From NCBI GenBank assembly GCA_002692725.1, contig NZLU01000046.1:531747-595746 (forward strand): a DNA stretch of 64,000 nt. Direction: 5' to 3'. This DNA comes from Ponticaulis sp. (GTDB taxonomy: Bacteria; Pseudomonadota; Alphaproteobacteria; Caulobacterales; Hyphomonadaceae). A program made the translations under genes and the position numbers. Shown piece by piece: positions 1 through 7,876 of the stretch; positions within the stretch are counted from its first letter, which is position 1, and each line of letters opens with the position of its first letter. A model generated the notes under the pieces. The model was not told the DNA's origin. It searched no databases and saw only the letters and a list, made by a program, of their open reading frames with translations.

Positions 1-9
1 AACTGAAAT

Positions 10-60
10 GGCAGGTGTCAGATTTCCTCCCCCTATGAACTGCGGCACCTGCCTTTTTTT
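10..60 (+). terminator. Possible intrinsic terminator upstream of purQ
   Basis: The arms GGCAGGTG (10-17) and CACCTGCC (46-53) are perfectly complementary and are followed by seven T residues. The 28-base loop is long for an intrinsic terminator, so termination of a gene left of the window is plausible but not certain. Confidence 0.5.
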
Positions 61-107
61 CGTCAACGGATTTGCAGACTCAGCATTTGCGGGTAAATGC
101 TCAAAGC

Positions 108-779
108 ATGAAAGCAGGCGTCATCATTTTCCCCGGTTCGAACTGTGATCGCGACGCGATTACGGCTCTGAAGGATATCACGGGTCAGGATCCGGTTCAG
201 ATCTGGCACAAACAGACAGACTGGCCGACGGGGCTTGATTTCGTCGTTGTCCCCGGCGGGTTTTCTTATGGCGACTATCTGCGCTGCGGCGCGATGGCAG
301 GCAATTCGCCAATCATCCCGCATCTGAAAGAGTTCGCAGATCGCGGCGGGCACATTCTTGGCATTTGTAACGGTTTTCAGATTCTGACCGAGACCGGCCT
401 GCTCCCCGGCGCTCTGCTTCGCAATGCCGCGCTGAACTTTGTTTGCCGCAACCAGCCACTGATGGTCAGTTCTAACGCGTCTGTGTTTACGTCGGCCTAT
501 CAGACCGGAACGGAAATTCTGATCCCGGTGGCCCATCATGACGGCAATTATTTTGCCGATGACGACACCCTCAACAAGCTCGAAGACAATGGTCGCGTCG
601 CGTTCCGCTATGCCGGAAATCCGAATGGCTCGGCACGCGACATCGCCGGTATTCTGAGTGAAAATGGACGTGTCCTCGGCATGATGCCACACCCGGAACG
701 CGCGATTGGCGGTCATGAAGGTGGCTCAGACGGCCGGGCGCTGTTCGAAGGCGTCATGAATGCACTGGCGACGGCCTGA
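108..779 (+). CDS. purQ: Phosphoribosylformylglycinamidine synthase, glutaminase subunit PurQ
   Basis: This is the class I glutamine amidotransferase subunit of FGAM synthase. It releases ammonia from glutamine for purine synthesis in the cytosol, together with PurL and PurS, neither of which lies in the window. The 223-residue length is normal. The nucleophile elbow GICNGFQ places the catalytic Cys at about residue 87, and MPHPE near 193-197 supplies the His and Glu of the triad. I chose the ATG at 108 because the protein then starts at the conserved [14 protein letters not shown]; a TTG at 72 would add 12 unlikely residues. It ends 3 bases before the convergent TSUP gene. Confidence 0.96.
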   Translation: MKAGVIIFPGSNCDRDAITALKDITGQDPVQIWHKQTDWPTGLDFVVVPGGFSYGDYLRCGAMAGNSPIIPHLKEFADRGGHILGICNGFQILTETGLLPGALLRNAALNFVCRNQPLMVSSNASVFTSAYQTGTEILIPVAHHDGNYFADDDTLNKLEDNGRVAFRYAGNPNGSARDIAGILSENGRVLGMMPHPERAIGGHEGGSDGRALFEGVMNALATA

Positions 780-782
780 TCT

Positions 783-1529
783 TCAGATCAGACCAAACCC
801 TCTCAGCAGATACACCACACCGATCACTGACAGCAGGTATTTCGTCCAGTCGCGAAATGCGACATCGCTCATCCGATGAAGCACGAGCCCGCCAAGCCAG
901 GTGCCGAGCATCGAAACTGGTACTGCGACCACCACTAGCCACCAGGGCGGTATGAGATCAGCCTCCATGCCGACAAAGACCGGCAGACTCCAGAACACAA
1001 TCTTCGTCAAATGCGCGATGACCTGGGTCGTACTTTTCGTAGCCACGACTTCCTGTCGCGTCATGTCCGTTCTGACGAAGAAAATATCGAGCACCGGCCC
1101 CACAACGCCTGCCAACGTATTGAGCGCCTGCGCGATAAATCCGAGGACTTCAGCCTGAAAGGGTTTCGCCGCATCGAGCGCGAACCATGTCTTCGGAACC
1201 CAGGGGATGAACGCCATCGCGCCCAACATCAGAAACACAGCGCGCTTCTCTGGCCTCCACGCCACAAAAACCAGCACACCAATGGCCACAACACCACCAA
1301 TCAGATAGCGGCCAACAATCGGCCAGGAGATATGCTGGCGGATCAGCCAGGCTCGCCATCCGTTCGAGACAAGTTGAATGGTGCCATGCAGAATCATGGC
1401 CATGGCCAGCGGCAGGGTCGCGGTCAGAACGCCCATCAGAATGAGCCCGCCGGCCATGCCGAAAATGCCGGAAATGAATGCAGTGACCAGGGTCGCCGCG
1501 AGGATAATAACCGCAACAACGCCGCTCAT
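783..1529 (-). CDS. TSUP (TauE/SafE) family membrane permease
   Basis: This is a hydrophobic protein of about 248 residues with seven or eight predicted membrane segments and the family-typical N-terminal stretch with GIFGMAGG. TSUP proteins are thought to move sulfite, sulfonates or other small anions across the inner membrane; the substrate here is unknown. A strong AAGGAAGG ribosome site favours ATG 1529, or the in-frame ATG 1535 two codons upstream, over the long reading frame that begins at 1613. It is convergent with purQ and lies alone on its strand. Confidence 0.85.
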   Translation of the reverse strand: MSGVVAVIILAATLVTAFISGIFGMAGGLILMGVLTATLPLAMAMILHGTIQLVSNGWRAWLIRQHISWPIVGRYLIGGVVAIGVLVFVAWRPEKRAVFLMLGAMAFIPWVPKTWFALDAAKPFQAEVLGFIAQALNTLAGVVGPVLDIFFVRTDMTRQEVVATKSTTQVIAHLTKIVFWSLPVFVGMEADLIPPWWLVVVAVPVSMLGTWLGGLVLHRMSDVAFRDWTKYLLSVIGVVYLLRGFGLI

Positions 1530-1639
1530 GCCCATTTCCTTCCTTGCAGGCTTTCCGCTTAGGGCGGTTGCCAAATTCACGCAAGCTTCGGCCTGACCAC
1601 GGGTGTCAGGCATGAGACAAATCGCCCAATATTCAGTCT

Positions 1640-1678
1640 TTGGTTAAGGGCGTAATTAATCCCTATAATTATTAGGGA
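1640..1678 (+). promoter_or_regulatory. Candidate promoter with overlapping inverted repeat for the acyl-CoA dehydrogenase gene
   Basis: A perfect -10 TATAAT lies at 1664-1669, with a weak -35 (TTGGTT, 1640-1645) 18 bases upstream. A near-symmetric repeat, TCCCTA (1660-1665) and TAGGGA (1673-1678) around a 7-base AT centre, covers the -10. That is the usual position of a repressor operator. The start codon is at 1687. Confidence 0.45.
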
Positions 1679-1686
1679 CTTTCGTC

Positions 1687-2973
1687 ATGCACTTCGAGTT
1701 TTCTGACAAAACAAAAGACTATATCGCTCGGGTTTCGGCCTTCATGGACGAGCAAATCTACCCCAATCTCGAAACCTATAAGCGACAGCACGCTGCCTTT
1801 GATGATCCCTGGAATGTCCCGCAGATTGTGGAAGACCTGAAAAAGAAAGCCCGCGAACAAGGGCTATGGAATCTCTTCATGGCGCCTGCGCCCGGCTGTG
1901 ATGATGATGAGTTTCACGGCGCAGGCCTCAGCAATCTTGAATATGCTCCACTGGCCGAAATGATGGGCCGCGTCACATGGGCCTCCGAGGTCTTCAACTG
2001 CTCAGCCCCCGACACCGGCAATATGGAAACCATCCACCGCTATGGCACCCGCGCCCAGAAAGAAAAGTGGCTGCGTCCATTGCTCAAAGGGGAAATCCGC
2101 TCAGCCTTTCTGATGACAGAACCGGCGGTGGCCTCGTCCGACGCAACCAATATCGAAACCTCAATCGTGCGAGATGGCGATGAATACGTCATCAATGGCC
2201 GCAAATGGTGGTCCTCCGGCGCAGGCGATCCGCACTGCAAAGTCGGCATCGTCATGGGCAAGACCGATCCGAATGCTCCCAAACACGCTCAGCAAAGCAT
2301 GATCCTGGTGCCGCTCGACACGCCGGGCGTTGAGATTGTGCGCATGCTGTCCGTCTTCGGGTTCGAACACGCGCCGCACGGCCATGCCGAGATCCAGCTC
2401 ATAAATGTTCGTGTCCCTGCCGAAAACATGCTTCTCGGCGAGGGTCGCGGCTTTGAGATTGCGCAGGGCCGTCTGGGTCCTGGCCGTATCCACCATTGCA
2501 TGCGAACCATCGGCGCTGCTGAACTGGCGCTTGAGAAAATGTGTCAGCGGCTCATCAGCCGCGTGGCATTCGGCAAGACGATTTCCGAGCACTCCGTCTG
2601 GGAACAACGTGTGGCAGAGGCCCGCCTGAACATCGAAATGACCCGCCTTCTGACCCTGAAAGCGGCGTATATGATGGATACAGTCGGCAATAAAGTCGCC
2701 AAGAATGAGATTGCGATGATCAAAGTCGCAGGCCCTCGCATTGCCTGCCAGATCATTGATGATGCCATTCAGGCCTTTGGTGGTGCCGGAGTGACCAATG
2801 ACTTCGGCCTGGCTGATGCCTATGCCAGCATTCGCACATTGCGCTTTGCTGATGGCCCGGATGAGGTTCATGCACGCGCCATTGCCCGGAATGAGTTCCG
2901 CAAATATCGCGACACAAATTACGGCAAGTCGGTCGATGCCGAAAAATTCACTGAGAATGTCGGCGCACGATAG
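1687..2973 (+). CDS. Acyl-CoA dehydrogenase (ACAD10/11-like)
   Basis: This is a 428-residue flavoprotein of the acyl-CoA dehydrogenase family, which oxidises acyl-CoA to the 2-enoyl-CoA and passes electrons to ETF. It has the standard order: helical N-domain, a beta domain around 130-240 ([20 protein letters not shown]) and a C-terminal helical domain with [11 protein letters not shown] and the DGPDEVH block. The length and the PDEVH motif resemble the ACAD10/11 or FadE-like branch rather than short-chain enzymes. The exact substrate cannot be read. It is transcribed alone, and its promoter carries a possible operator. Confidence 0.9.
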   Translation: MHFEFSDKTKDYIARVSAFMDEQIYPNLETYKRQHAAFDDPWNVPQIVEDLKKKAREQGLWNLFMAPAPGCDDDEFHGAGLSNLEYAPLAEMMGRVTWASEVFNCSAPDTGNMETIHRYGTRAQKEKWLRPLLKGEIRSAFLMTEPAVASSDATNIETSIVRDGDEYVINGRKWWSSGAGDPHCKVGIVMGKTDPNAPKHAQQSMILVPLDTPGVEIVRMLSVFGFEHAPHGHAEIQLINVRVPAENMLLGEGRGFEIAQGRLGPGRIHHCMRTIGAAELALEKMCQRLISRVAFGKTISEHSVWEQRVAEARLNIEMTRLLTLKAAYMMDTVGNKVAKNEIAMIKVAGPRIACQIIDDAIQAFGGAGVTNDFGLADAYASIRTLRFADGPDEVHARAIARNEFRKYRDTNYGKSVDAEKFTENVGAR

Positions 2974-2999
2974 CACTTGACCCTTGGCCGATTACCCCT

Positions 3000-3028
3000 G
3001 AACTCTGCCCCGACTTGCCGCAGAGTTC
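3000..3028 (+). other. Perfect 9-bp hairpin abutting the next ribosome-binding site
   Basis: GAACTCTGC (3000-3008) pairs exactly with GCAGAGTTC (3020-3028). No T-tract follows. The AGGAA ribosome site of the PepSY gene starts right after the stem, so the hairpin could end or process the dehydrogenase mRNA or influence translation of the next gene. Confidence 0.45.
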
Positions 3029-3040
3029 AGGAACCGGCCA

Positions 3041-3748
3041 ATGCATTTCAACGTCTTCACGCGGCATGTTTCACGCGTTCATAAAATCATTGGGCTGGTG
3101 GCCGGCGTTCTTCTGGCCTTCTGGGTCGTGTCTGGCTTTTATTTTACACTTTTCCCCATCTCAGAGATTCGCGGAGACCATCTGCGCACGCCAATCGAAC
3201 ATGGCACGCTTGAGATGGACGATGTTCAGATCAGCGTCGAAGAGGCTATGGACGCGTCTGGAATCTGGGGCTTTCAGGCTGAACTCAAAATGTTCATGGG
3301 CGATCCTGTCTGGCTGGTCAGCAACACACACGACAAGCGGCTGATCGATGCCAGAACTGGTGAGAAACTCTCTCCCCTCTCACAGGAAGAGGCCCGGAAC
3401 ATTTTCGACGCCGGAGTTGGTCGCCTGACATCTTATGGCGGTGAGGTTTTCCTGCTTGAAGACAACGCACCCCGCGAATATGCAGGGCCGCTGCCGGTTT
3501 GGGTGTTTGAGGCCTCCACTGGTGAACGCGCCTATCAGAGCCCGACCACAGGCGATATCCTTGCTGTGCGGACCACGGAATGGCGCATCTTTGATGTGTT
3601 CTGGCGCTTTCACATTCTGGACATTATAGGAGATGATCAGATTGACAGCTGGTGGATGAAACTCGCCGCCTTTCTGGCCATCATTATGGTGATTTCAGGC
3701 TTTATCATTCTGGTTCAGCGCATCATGCGCAGAAAGCTATTCAGCTAA
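3041..3748 (+). CDS. PepSY-type membrane protein
   Basis: This 235-residue protein has a membrane segment at about 18-38 (after HVSRVHKIIGL), a long extracytoplasmic region and a second segment at about 207-228 followed by a basic tail. The pattern fits PepSY-associated TM proteins, where a conserved RxxHKxxG helix leads into periplasmic PepSY-like folds. Relatives often sit with iron-reductase or siderophore genes, but nothing here indicates the partner. It has an AGGAA ribosome site, and its last 8 bases overlap the convergent gene at 3741. Confidence 0.75.
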   Translation: MHFNVFTRHVSRVHKIIGLVAGVLLAFWVVSGFYFTLFPISEIRGDHLRTPIEHGTLEMDDVQISVEEAMDASGIWGFQAELKMFMGDPVWLVSNTHDKRLIDARTGEKLSPLSQEEARNIFDAGVGRLTSYGGEVFLLEDNAPREYAGPLPVWVFEASTGERAYQSPTTGDILAVRTTEWRIFDVFWRFHILDIIGDDQIDSWWMKLAAFLAIIMVISGFIILVQRIMRRKLFS

Positions 3749-4163
3749 GTCCAGCGCTCGCCACCGGACATTCCGTGACGTTTCGCACCACCCGCGTTGT
3801 TCGGAACAGCTTCCCTGTGCCACTGGAAGAGGTGAACACATAATTGCCTTCGCCCTCTCGCATGACAATAAAGCAATTAGCGCCGCTCCGCTCGTTACCT
3901 TCATACTGAAAACAGGCAAGGCCGTTCTCGCCGACACGCATATACCCTTTGAGGGTTGCTCCGGCGAACTCATAAATCGTCTTACCATCCGGCTCGATGC
4001 ACTCGGTCCAGAATGAATCTTCAGCGCCCGACACCCCCTCCAAATGGACTCCCAACAATTCGTTTCGAATCCGTTCCGATGAGAGTGTTGTACCCAGCAC
4101 ACGGATGTCATCCGCCAAAGCCGGTGCACCGACCAACGCAATCGAAACCAGCAGATATTTCAA
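3741..4163 (-). CDS. Exported protein of unknown function
   Basis: This 140-residue protein begins with a short signal peptide ending near ALA-DD (residues 1-18), which predicts a soluble periplasmic product of about 120 residues. Three or four cysteines in the mature part could form disulfides. The segment FWTECIEPDGKTIYE and the later GxNCFIVMR block look like a small beta-rich domain. I do not recognise the family. The end overlaps the convergent PepSY gene by 8 bases, and no terminator is visible between them. Confidence 0.7.
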   Translation of the reverse strand: MKYLLVSIALVGAPALADDIRVLGTTLSSERIRNELLGVHLEGVSGAEDSFWTECIEPDGKTIYEFAGATLKGYMRVGENGLACFQYEGNERSGANCFIVMREGEGNYVFTSSSGTGKLFRTTRVVRNVTECPVASAGLS

Positions 4164-4266
4164 CAGATCCCCTCCCAGAAGCGCAGGAAAGCCTATCTAT
4201 TACGATAGCGAAATAAAGTGCTTTCCGGGATGAAATACCCGCTATTTCATGAATTCTTGATGACAG

Positions 4267-4650
4267 TCAGCCATAGCTGACGACCTCAAACTCGATCCCA
4301 TCTTCATTGTGGAAATAGAACCGACGTCCGGGTTCATAAGTTTGATGCGAGTGTGTTTCATACCCTTCAGCCAGCACCTGCTCTTCGGCAGCCTCGAGAT
4401 CTGACACCAGAACGCCAACATGGTTCAAGCCGCCGCGGGTACGAAAGCTGTCCGGTTGATCGGACACATCCTCCTTGGGTGAATAGATCGCCAGATATAA
4501 ATCTTCGCTTCCGACGTGAACGCTGGTCCCGCCGCCCAATGACGGTCCCTCCCATCGGATTTTCCAGTCGAAAACCCGGCAAAGCCGCTCGGCCGTTTTT
4601 CGGGGATCCGTCGCGGTGAAGTTCACGTGCTCAAGTGTTGCCTGTGTCAT
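4267..4650 (-). CDS. VOC (glyoxalase/bleomycin resistance) family protein
   Basis: This single 127-residue VOC module has the expected start (LEHVNFTATDP) and end (FYFHNEDGIEFEVVSYG, with a metal-ligand Glu in the last strand). VOC proteins bind a divalent metal or act as binding proteins for electrophilic or toxic small molecules; the substrate is not readable. It is divergent from soxR, and its promoter carries a near-perfect SoxR box in the 19-base spacer, so I infer a role in the response to redox-cycling compounds. The ribosome site is GAGGGAG. Confidence 0.88.
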   Translation of the reverse strand: MTQATLEHVNFTATDPRKTAERLCRVFDWKIRWEGPSLGGGTSVHVGSEDLYLAIYSPKEDVSDQPDSFRTRGGLNHVGVLVSDLEAAEEQVLAEGYETHSHQTYEPGRRFYFHNEDGIEFEVVSYG

Positions 4651-4673
4651 TCTAAAGCTCCCTCTTGGTCAGT

Positions 4674-4702
4674 TTGACAATTCAGGATTGCTTTTCTAAT
4701 TT
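4674..4702 (+). promoter_or_regulatory. Candidate soxR promoter
   Basis: A consensus -35 TTGACA (4674-4679) is followed, after 17 bases, by a weak -10 TAATTT (4697-4702). It points toward soxR at 4746 and overlaps the edge of the SoxR box, which would allow autoregulation. Confidence 0.45.
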
Positions 4703-4723
4703 CTAAAGCTCACTTTAGGTCAA
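4693..4723 (-). promoter_or_regulatory. SoxR-type promoter and SoxR box driving the VOC gene
   Basis: On the minus strand a -35 TTGACC (4718-4723) and a -10 TAGAAA (4693-4698) are 19 bases apart, the stretched spacing that MerR-family activators require. The dyad CCTAAAG-N4-CTTTAGA (4702-4719) fills the spacer and resembles known SoxR boxes in sequence and position. The VOC start codon is 43 bases downstream of the -10. Confidence 0.8.
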
Positions 4724-4745
4724 GAAATATTTCAACGGTGATGCC

Positions 4746-5186
4746 ATGAAGCCAACTGACATTCTATCTATCGGATACATCTCTGAAAGAACGGGACTTT
4801 CCGTGTCTGCGATCCGTTATTACGAAGAACGCGGCCTGATCACACCTCATCGGAATGCCGGCGGACATCGGCGTTATATGCGATCGGATATACGCCGCCT
4901 GTCCTTCGTCATGATCGCTCAGCGAATCGGCTTCACCATTGAGGAAATCCTTCAGGAGATGAACGCGCTCCCCCGCGGTCGCACGCCCACTGCAAGGGAT
5001 TGGGAGAAGATATCCGAAAAATGTCTCGAACGGCTCGATCATCAGATCGCGGCGCTGACTAGAACCCGAAGCAATCTGACAAGCTGCATCGGATGTGGAT
5101 GCCTCTCCCTTGAGCGCTGTTCTCTCTACAATCCCGATGATGAACTCGGCAAAAAGGGAGCTGGACCTCACAACGCGATCTCATAG
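4746..5186 (+). CDS. soxR: Redox-sensitive MerR-family activator SoxR
   Basis: This is a 146-residue MerR-family regulator: winged helix-turn-helix (about 8-75, IGYISERTGLSVSAIRYYEERG), a dimerisation helix, then the [2Fe-2S] motif. The cluster ligands C114, C117, C119 and C125 have the exact C-x2-C-x-C-x5-C spacing of E. coli SoxR. The oxidised cluster activates promoters with a 19-base spacer. Such a promoter, with a SoxR box, lies in the divergent intergenic region facing the VOC gene, so that gene is a likely direct target. No soxS is present, as is usual outside enterics. Confidence 0.93.
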   Translation: MKPTDILSIGYISERTGLSVSAIRYYEERGLITPHRNAGGHRRYMRSDIRRLSFVMIAQRIGFTIEEILQEMNALPRGRTPTARDWEKISEKCLERLDHQIAALTRTRSNLTSCIGCGCLSLERCSLYNPDDELGKKGAGPHNAIS

Positions 5187-5257
5187 TCACTGCGAGGGGC
5201 TTGATTGTTTGCCTCTGACCTCTCTTTAGTCTCCCGAATGTATGAGGGAGAAAATCT

Positions 5258-6043
5258 ATGGTCTATCAACCTTTTGACCTGACGGGGAAAACAGCGCTGG
5301 TAACGGGCGGCAATCGCGGGATCGGCTATGGCATGTCCGAGGCTCTTGCTGCTTCGAACGCCAATGTCGCGATCTGGTGCCGCAATGCCGCCAGCGCTGA
5401 CAATGTTGTGGCTGAGCTATCCGAACTCGGTACTGGAGAGGTCAAAGCCTTCTCGGTCGATGTGACGGACGAGCAGGCCGTGATCGACAGCATGGCGCTG
5501 ACCAATGCCTGGAAAGGCCGCATCGATACAGTCATCGCCAATGCCGGTGTGTCGGCACGCGGCATTCCTTTTGTTGAGCAGGACACCGAAACCTACCGCC
5601 AGGTCTTGTCCGTCAATCTCGACGGCGCCTACTGGACCCTGCGCGAAGCGGCTAAAGTGATGGTTGAACGGGCGAAAAATGGCGACCCGGGCGGCTCTCT
5701 TATCGGGACGGCAAGCATGGCCGCCATTGAAGGCGCCGCGCGTAATCAGGCGTATGCGGCCACAAAGGGCGGGCTGATCTCGATGATCAAGGCGACAGCT
5801 GTTGAACTCGCACGGTATGGCATTCGAGCCAACTCCATCCTGCCAGGTTGGATCGCGACGGACATGACGTCCAATTCTCAAGGCAATGACAAATTTGAAG
5901 ACAATGTCATCAAACGCGTGCCGATCCGTCGATGGGGTGAACCAAAGGATTTCGGCGGCATCGCCGTGTATCTCGCCTCCGATGCCTCCTCATTCCACAC
6001 GGGGGACACGCTTCTGGTGGATGGCGGATACTGCATATTCTGA
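5258..6043 (+). CDS. SDR family NAD(P)-dependent oxidoreductase
   Basis: This is a classical 261-residue short-chain dehydrogenase. The Rossmann cofactor motif TGGNRGIG is at 16-23, NAG at about 95-97, and the catalytic triad is S153, Y166 and K170 (YAATK). The C-terminus contains the usual PGWIATDM and VDGGY blocks. The substrate cannot be assigned. It starts after a GAGGGAG ribosome site and is followed by a strong palindrome, so it appears monocistronic. Confidence 0.9.
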   Translation: MVYQPFDLTGKTALVTGGNRGIGYGMSEALAASNANVAIWCRNAASADNVVAELSELGTGEVKAFSVDVTDEQAVIDSMALTNAWKGRIDTVIANAGVSARGIPFVEQDTETYRQVLSVNLDGAYWTLREAAKVMVERAKNGDPGGSLIGTASMAAIEGAARNQAYAATKGGLISMIKATAVELARYGIRANSILPGWIATDMTSNSQGNDKFEDNVIKRVPIRRWGEPKDFGGIAVYLASDASSFHTGDTLLVDGGYCIF

Positions 6044-6050
6044 ATCACAA

Positions 6051-6076
6051 ACGCGCCGCCAGATCTGGCGGCGCGT
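6051..6076. terminator. Perfect GC-rich palindrome between convergent genes
   Basis: The 26 bases 6051-6076 are a perfect dyad (arm ACGCGCCGCCA, centre GATC). It lies between the convergent SDR and mini-lipoprotein genes. No long T-run follows on either side, but its place and stability suit a bidirectional terminator. Confidence 0.6.
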
Positions 6077-6097
6077 CTTGATTCTGGTGTCGCTTGG

Positions 6098-6319
6098 TTA
6101 TTGCGACTCGTCTTCAGTCACCGCCTCTTCGATTTCTTCAGCGGTTTCTTCCATTTCTTCGCCAGCGTCTTCAGCGGCTTCTTCGACCTCGTCGATCGCT
6201 TCTTCAGTCGTCTCTTCGACGTCTTCAACCACGTCTTCGATCGTCACCTCTTCTTCTTCGGCAGGCGAACACGCCGAAATCATGCCCACTGCAAACAGTG
6301 CTACGATAAATTTGTTCAT
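6098..6319 (-). CDS. Small highly acidic lipoprotein
   Basis: This 73-residue protein starts with a lipoprotein signal ending in a lipobox-like ISAC (Cys about 17). The rest is almost entirely Glu, Asp, Ala, Thr and Val in a repeating EExxEE pattern that should form a long, strongly negative helix. I took ATG 6319, after an AAAGGGG-type site, as the start because the lipoprotein signal begins there. The family is unrecognised. Similar acidic mini-lipoproteins are common in marine alphaproteobacteria, with cation binding or envelope spacing only speculative. Confidence 0.7.
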   Translation of the reverse strand: MNKFIVALFAVGMISACSPAEEEEVTIEDVVEDVEETTEEAIDEVEEAAEDAGEEMEETAEEIEEAVTEDESQ

Positions 6320-6658
6320 AAGATTGCCCCTTTCCATGCGAATCATGAGTGATCGCCGCCCTAGAGTTCACAGTCCCGTGAACACTTCGAGTTATATCGC
6401 TTCATAAAGCCTGAAAAATTGTGCAGCTGCGAAATCAACGAGCAGCACGACACAGTCGGGCAGTGTTTTTGCACGGCGAACAGTCAATCAATGCAGCCGT
6501 TTCGGTATCGAGAGCGACGAATACCGTTGCCGTAAAGAACCGCTATTCGACCGCTTTCACATCTACTTCGATTGTCGTAGAATTTGGTTTGAGCAGAAGC
6601 GTTATTTCTTCAAACAGAGCGCTCTGAGATCAATTTGTTGGCGGCAAAGGGGGGCGGC
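6320..6658. other. Intergenic region with a decayed fragment of a DUF6898-like gene
   Basis: No intact gene is convincing here. On the minus strand, bases 6498-6522 match 23 of 25 bases of the intact small gene at 7646-7870 and read VALDTETA against VALDAETA. The surrounding frames are broken by stop codons. It may be a relic of a former copy; the rest holds the upstream regions of the flanking genes. Confidence 0.4.
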
Positions 6659-7603
6659 TTGAACAGCAAACGGCACAAACTTGGTGCACTCTATTTCCTG
6701 ATCAGCGGCGTCGTCTTTATTGGCGCGGTAAGCCAGCTGATTGTGGGGGTATTCCTGTTTGGCACCGGCCCCGATTTAGAATCCACGGCGAATTATCTCT
6801 TTTGCTGCGCCATAGCAGCGCTCAGTGTCTGGTTCTTCAGGCGAGGTTTGCGAGCGACTCAACCGTCTGCGGAAGACGTGCTTCAGGAAGATGAGCGACC
6901 GCCCGTCTTATACCTGCGGTCGTTCGAGCATGATTCACAAACTCGTGCCGTGTCGGATCACAAACTGGGCATGCCGGACTTCCTTCCTGATCCGAGAGCC
7001 GAAGATACGATCGCACCTCTATTAAACACACTGGGTCCAATGATCGCACTCGGCCGACCAGGAGAAAAACTACCCGAGACTGGCGCCTACCGATTGTATG
7101 TGAATGACGACGAACGGCGTGACAAGGTTCGGGAACTTCTGGCTAAAGCAAAATTGGTTGTACTCCTTGCCGACGCCGAAACAGCTGACGCTCTTTGGGA
7201 AGTTCAAACGTGCCTGGAAATGCTGAGACCGGAGCAGCTGGTCTTGTACTTTCCGTTCAAACCGAAAGTGCAGGAACAGGTCTACTCCAGGTTTCGCGAT
7301 GCCACGCGCACATATTTCCCAAAGGCTTTGCCGGAAAATCTGGATGATGGCGTATTCATGAAATTTGGTGAGAACTGGTCACCTCAACTGGTCCACGGTA
7401 CAAGCAAAAATCGAGCAAAGTCAGATTATGAAGCGCTGCTCAAGATCGTCAGCGATTTGACCCCTAACTTTAAACCGCCCTCCTCCTGGAGCCTGTTATC
7501 GACACCGAAAAAGTTCGCCATTATTGGCATCGCTCTGATTTGGTTTGTGGGAATTGTCGCGATTATCTATTTTGGGCTTCGTGGCCTGATGAATGACATT
7601 TGA
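6659..7603 (+). CDS. Membrane-anchored protein with unrecognised cytosolic domain
   Basis: This protein of about 314 residues has two N-terminal membrane segments (about 7-33 and 42-60), a central soluble domain of about 200 residues, and one C-terminal membrane segment (about 283-305). The soluble part starts with PPVLYLRSFEHD and contains GPMIALGRPGEKLPETGA, YVNDDERRDKVRELL, LVVLLADAE and a WEVQ motif. This alternating strand-helix pattern suggests a Rossmann-like or TIR/SLOG-like nucleotide-binding fold, which is inference only. An AAAGGGGGG site favours TTG 6659; TTG 6635 is possible. No defence or partner gene is adjacent. Confidence 0.75.
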   Translation: MNSKRHKLGALYFLISGVVFIGAVSQLIVGVFLFGTGPDLESTANYLFCCAIAALSVWFFRRGLRATQPSAEDVLQEDERPPVLYLRSFEHDSQTRAVSDHKLGMPDFLPDPRAEDTIAPLLNTLGPMIALGRPGEKLPETGAYRLYVNDDERRDKVRELLAKAKLVVLLADAETADALWEVQTCLEMLRPEQLVLYFPFKPKVQEQVYSRFRDATRTYFPKALPENLDDGVFMKFGENWSPQLVHGTSKNRAKSDYEALLKIVSDLTPNFKPPSSWSLLSTPKKFAIIGIALIWFVGIVAIIYFGLRGLMNDI

Positions 7604-7645
7604 CAGGTCATCCTGTTTCATCACTCCAGACTGAAATCCGCGAGT

Positions 7646-7870
7646 TCAAACGATAATACCGCGCCCCGGCGGCTTATCATCCTTCGGGGCGTTTCCGGCT
7701 TTTCCCAGCACATAATTCATTTTGGAACGAGCCAGCGCTTTGATCTCGTCTTCACTGGCGGAGTCTGGGGCAATGAACCGGACTTCGGTTGCCGTTTCGG
7801 CATCGAGCGCGACGATTTCAAGCGCGCGCCCGACCGGGTGGATCTCTATATAGATCTCACCCTTGGACAT
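7646..7870 (-). CDS. Small conserved alphaproteobacterial protein (DUF6898-like)
   Basis: This soluble 74-residue protein starts 6 bases after the hemA stop codon, so it is almost certainly cotranscribed with hemA. It begins GEIYIEIHPVG and continues with VALDAETATEV and a Lys/Arg-rich helix ending in LGKAG. The pattern resembles the uncharacterised DUF6898 family of alphaproteobacteria, which I recall often lies beside hemA. The function is unknown. A possible decayed copy of its 5' part lies at 6498-6522. Confidence 0.72.
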   Translation of the reverse strand: MSKGEIYIEIHPVGRALEIVALDAETATEVRFIAPDSASEDEIKALARSKMNYVLGKAGNAPKDDKPPGRGIIV

Positions 7871-7876
7871 GGGCCG

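Noticed and set aside
1643..1658. TTAA repeats upstream of the acyl-CoA dehydrogenase as a CtrA box
   Set aside because: The two TTAA halves are 8 bases apart rather than 7, and the gene has no cell-cycle link.
3741..4141. Alternative 134-codon minus-strand frame overlapping the exported protein
   Set aside because: The frame at 3741-4163 encodes a signal peptide and a coherent protein; the other frame shares the same DNA and has no such features.
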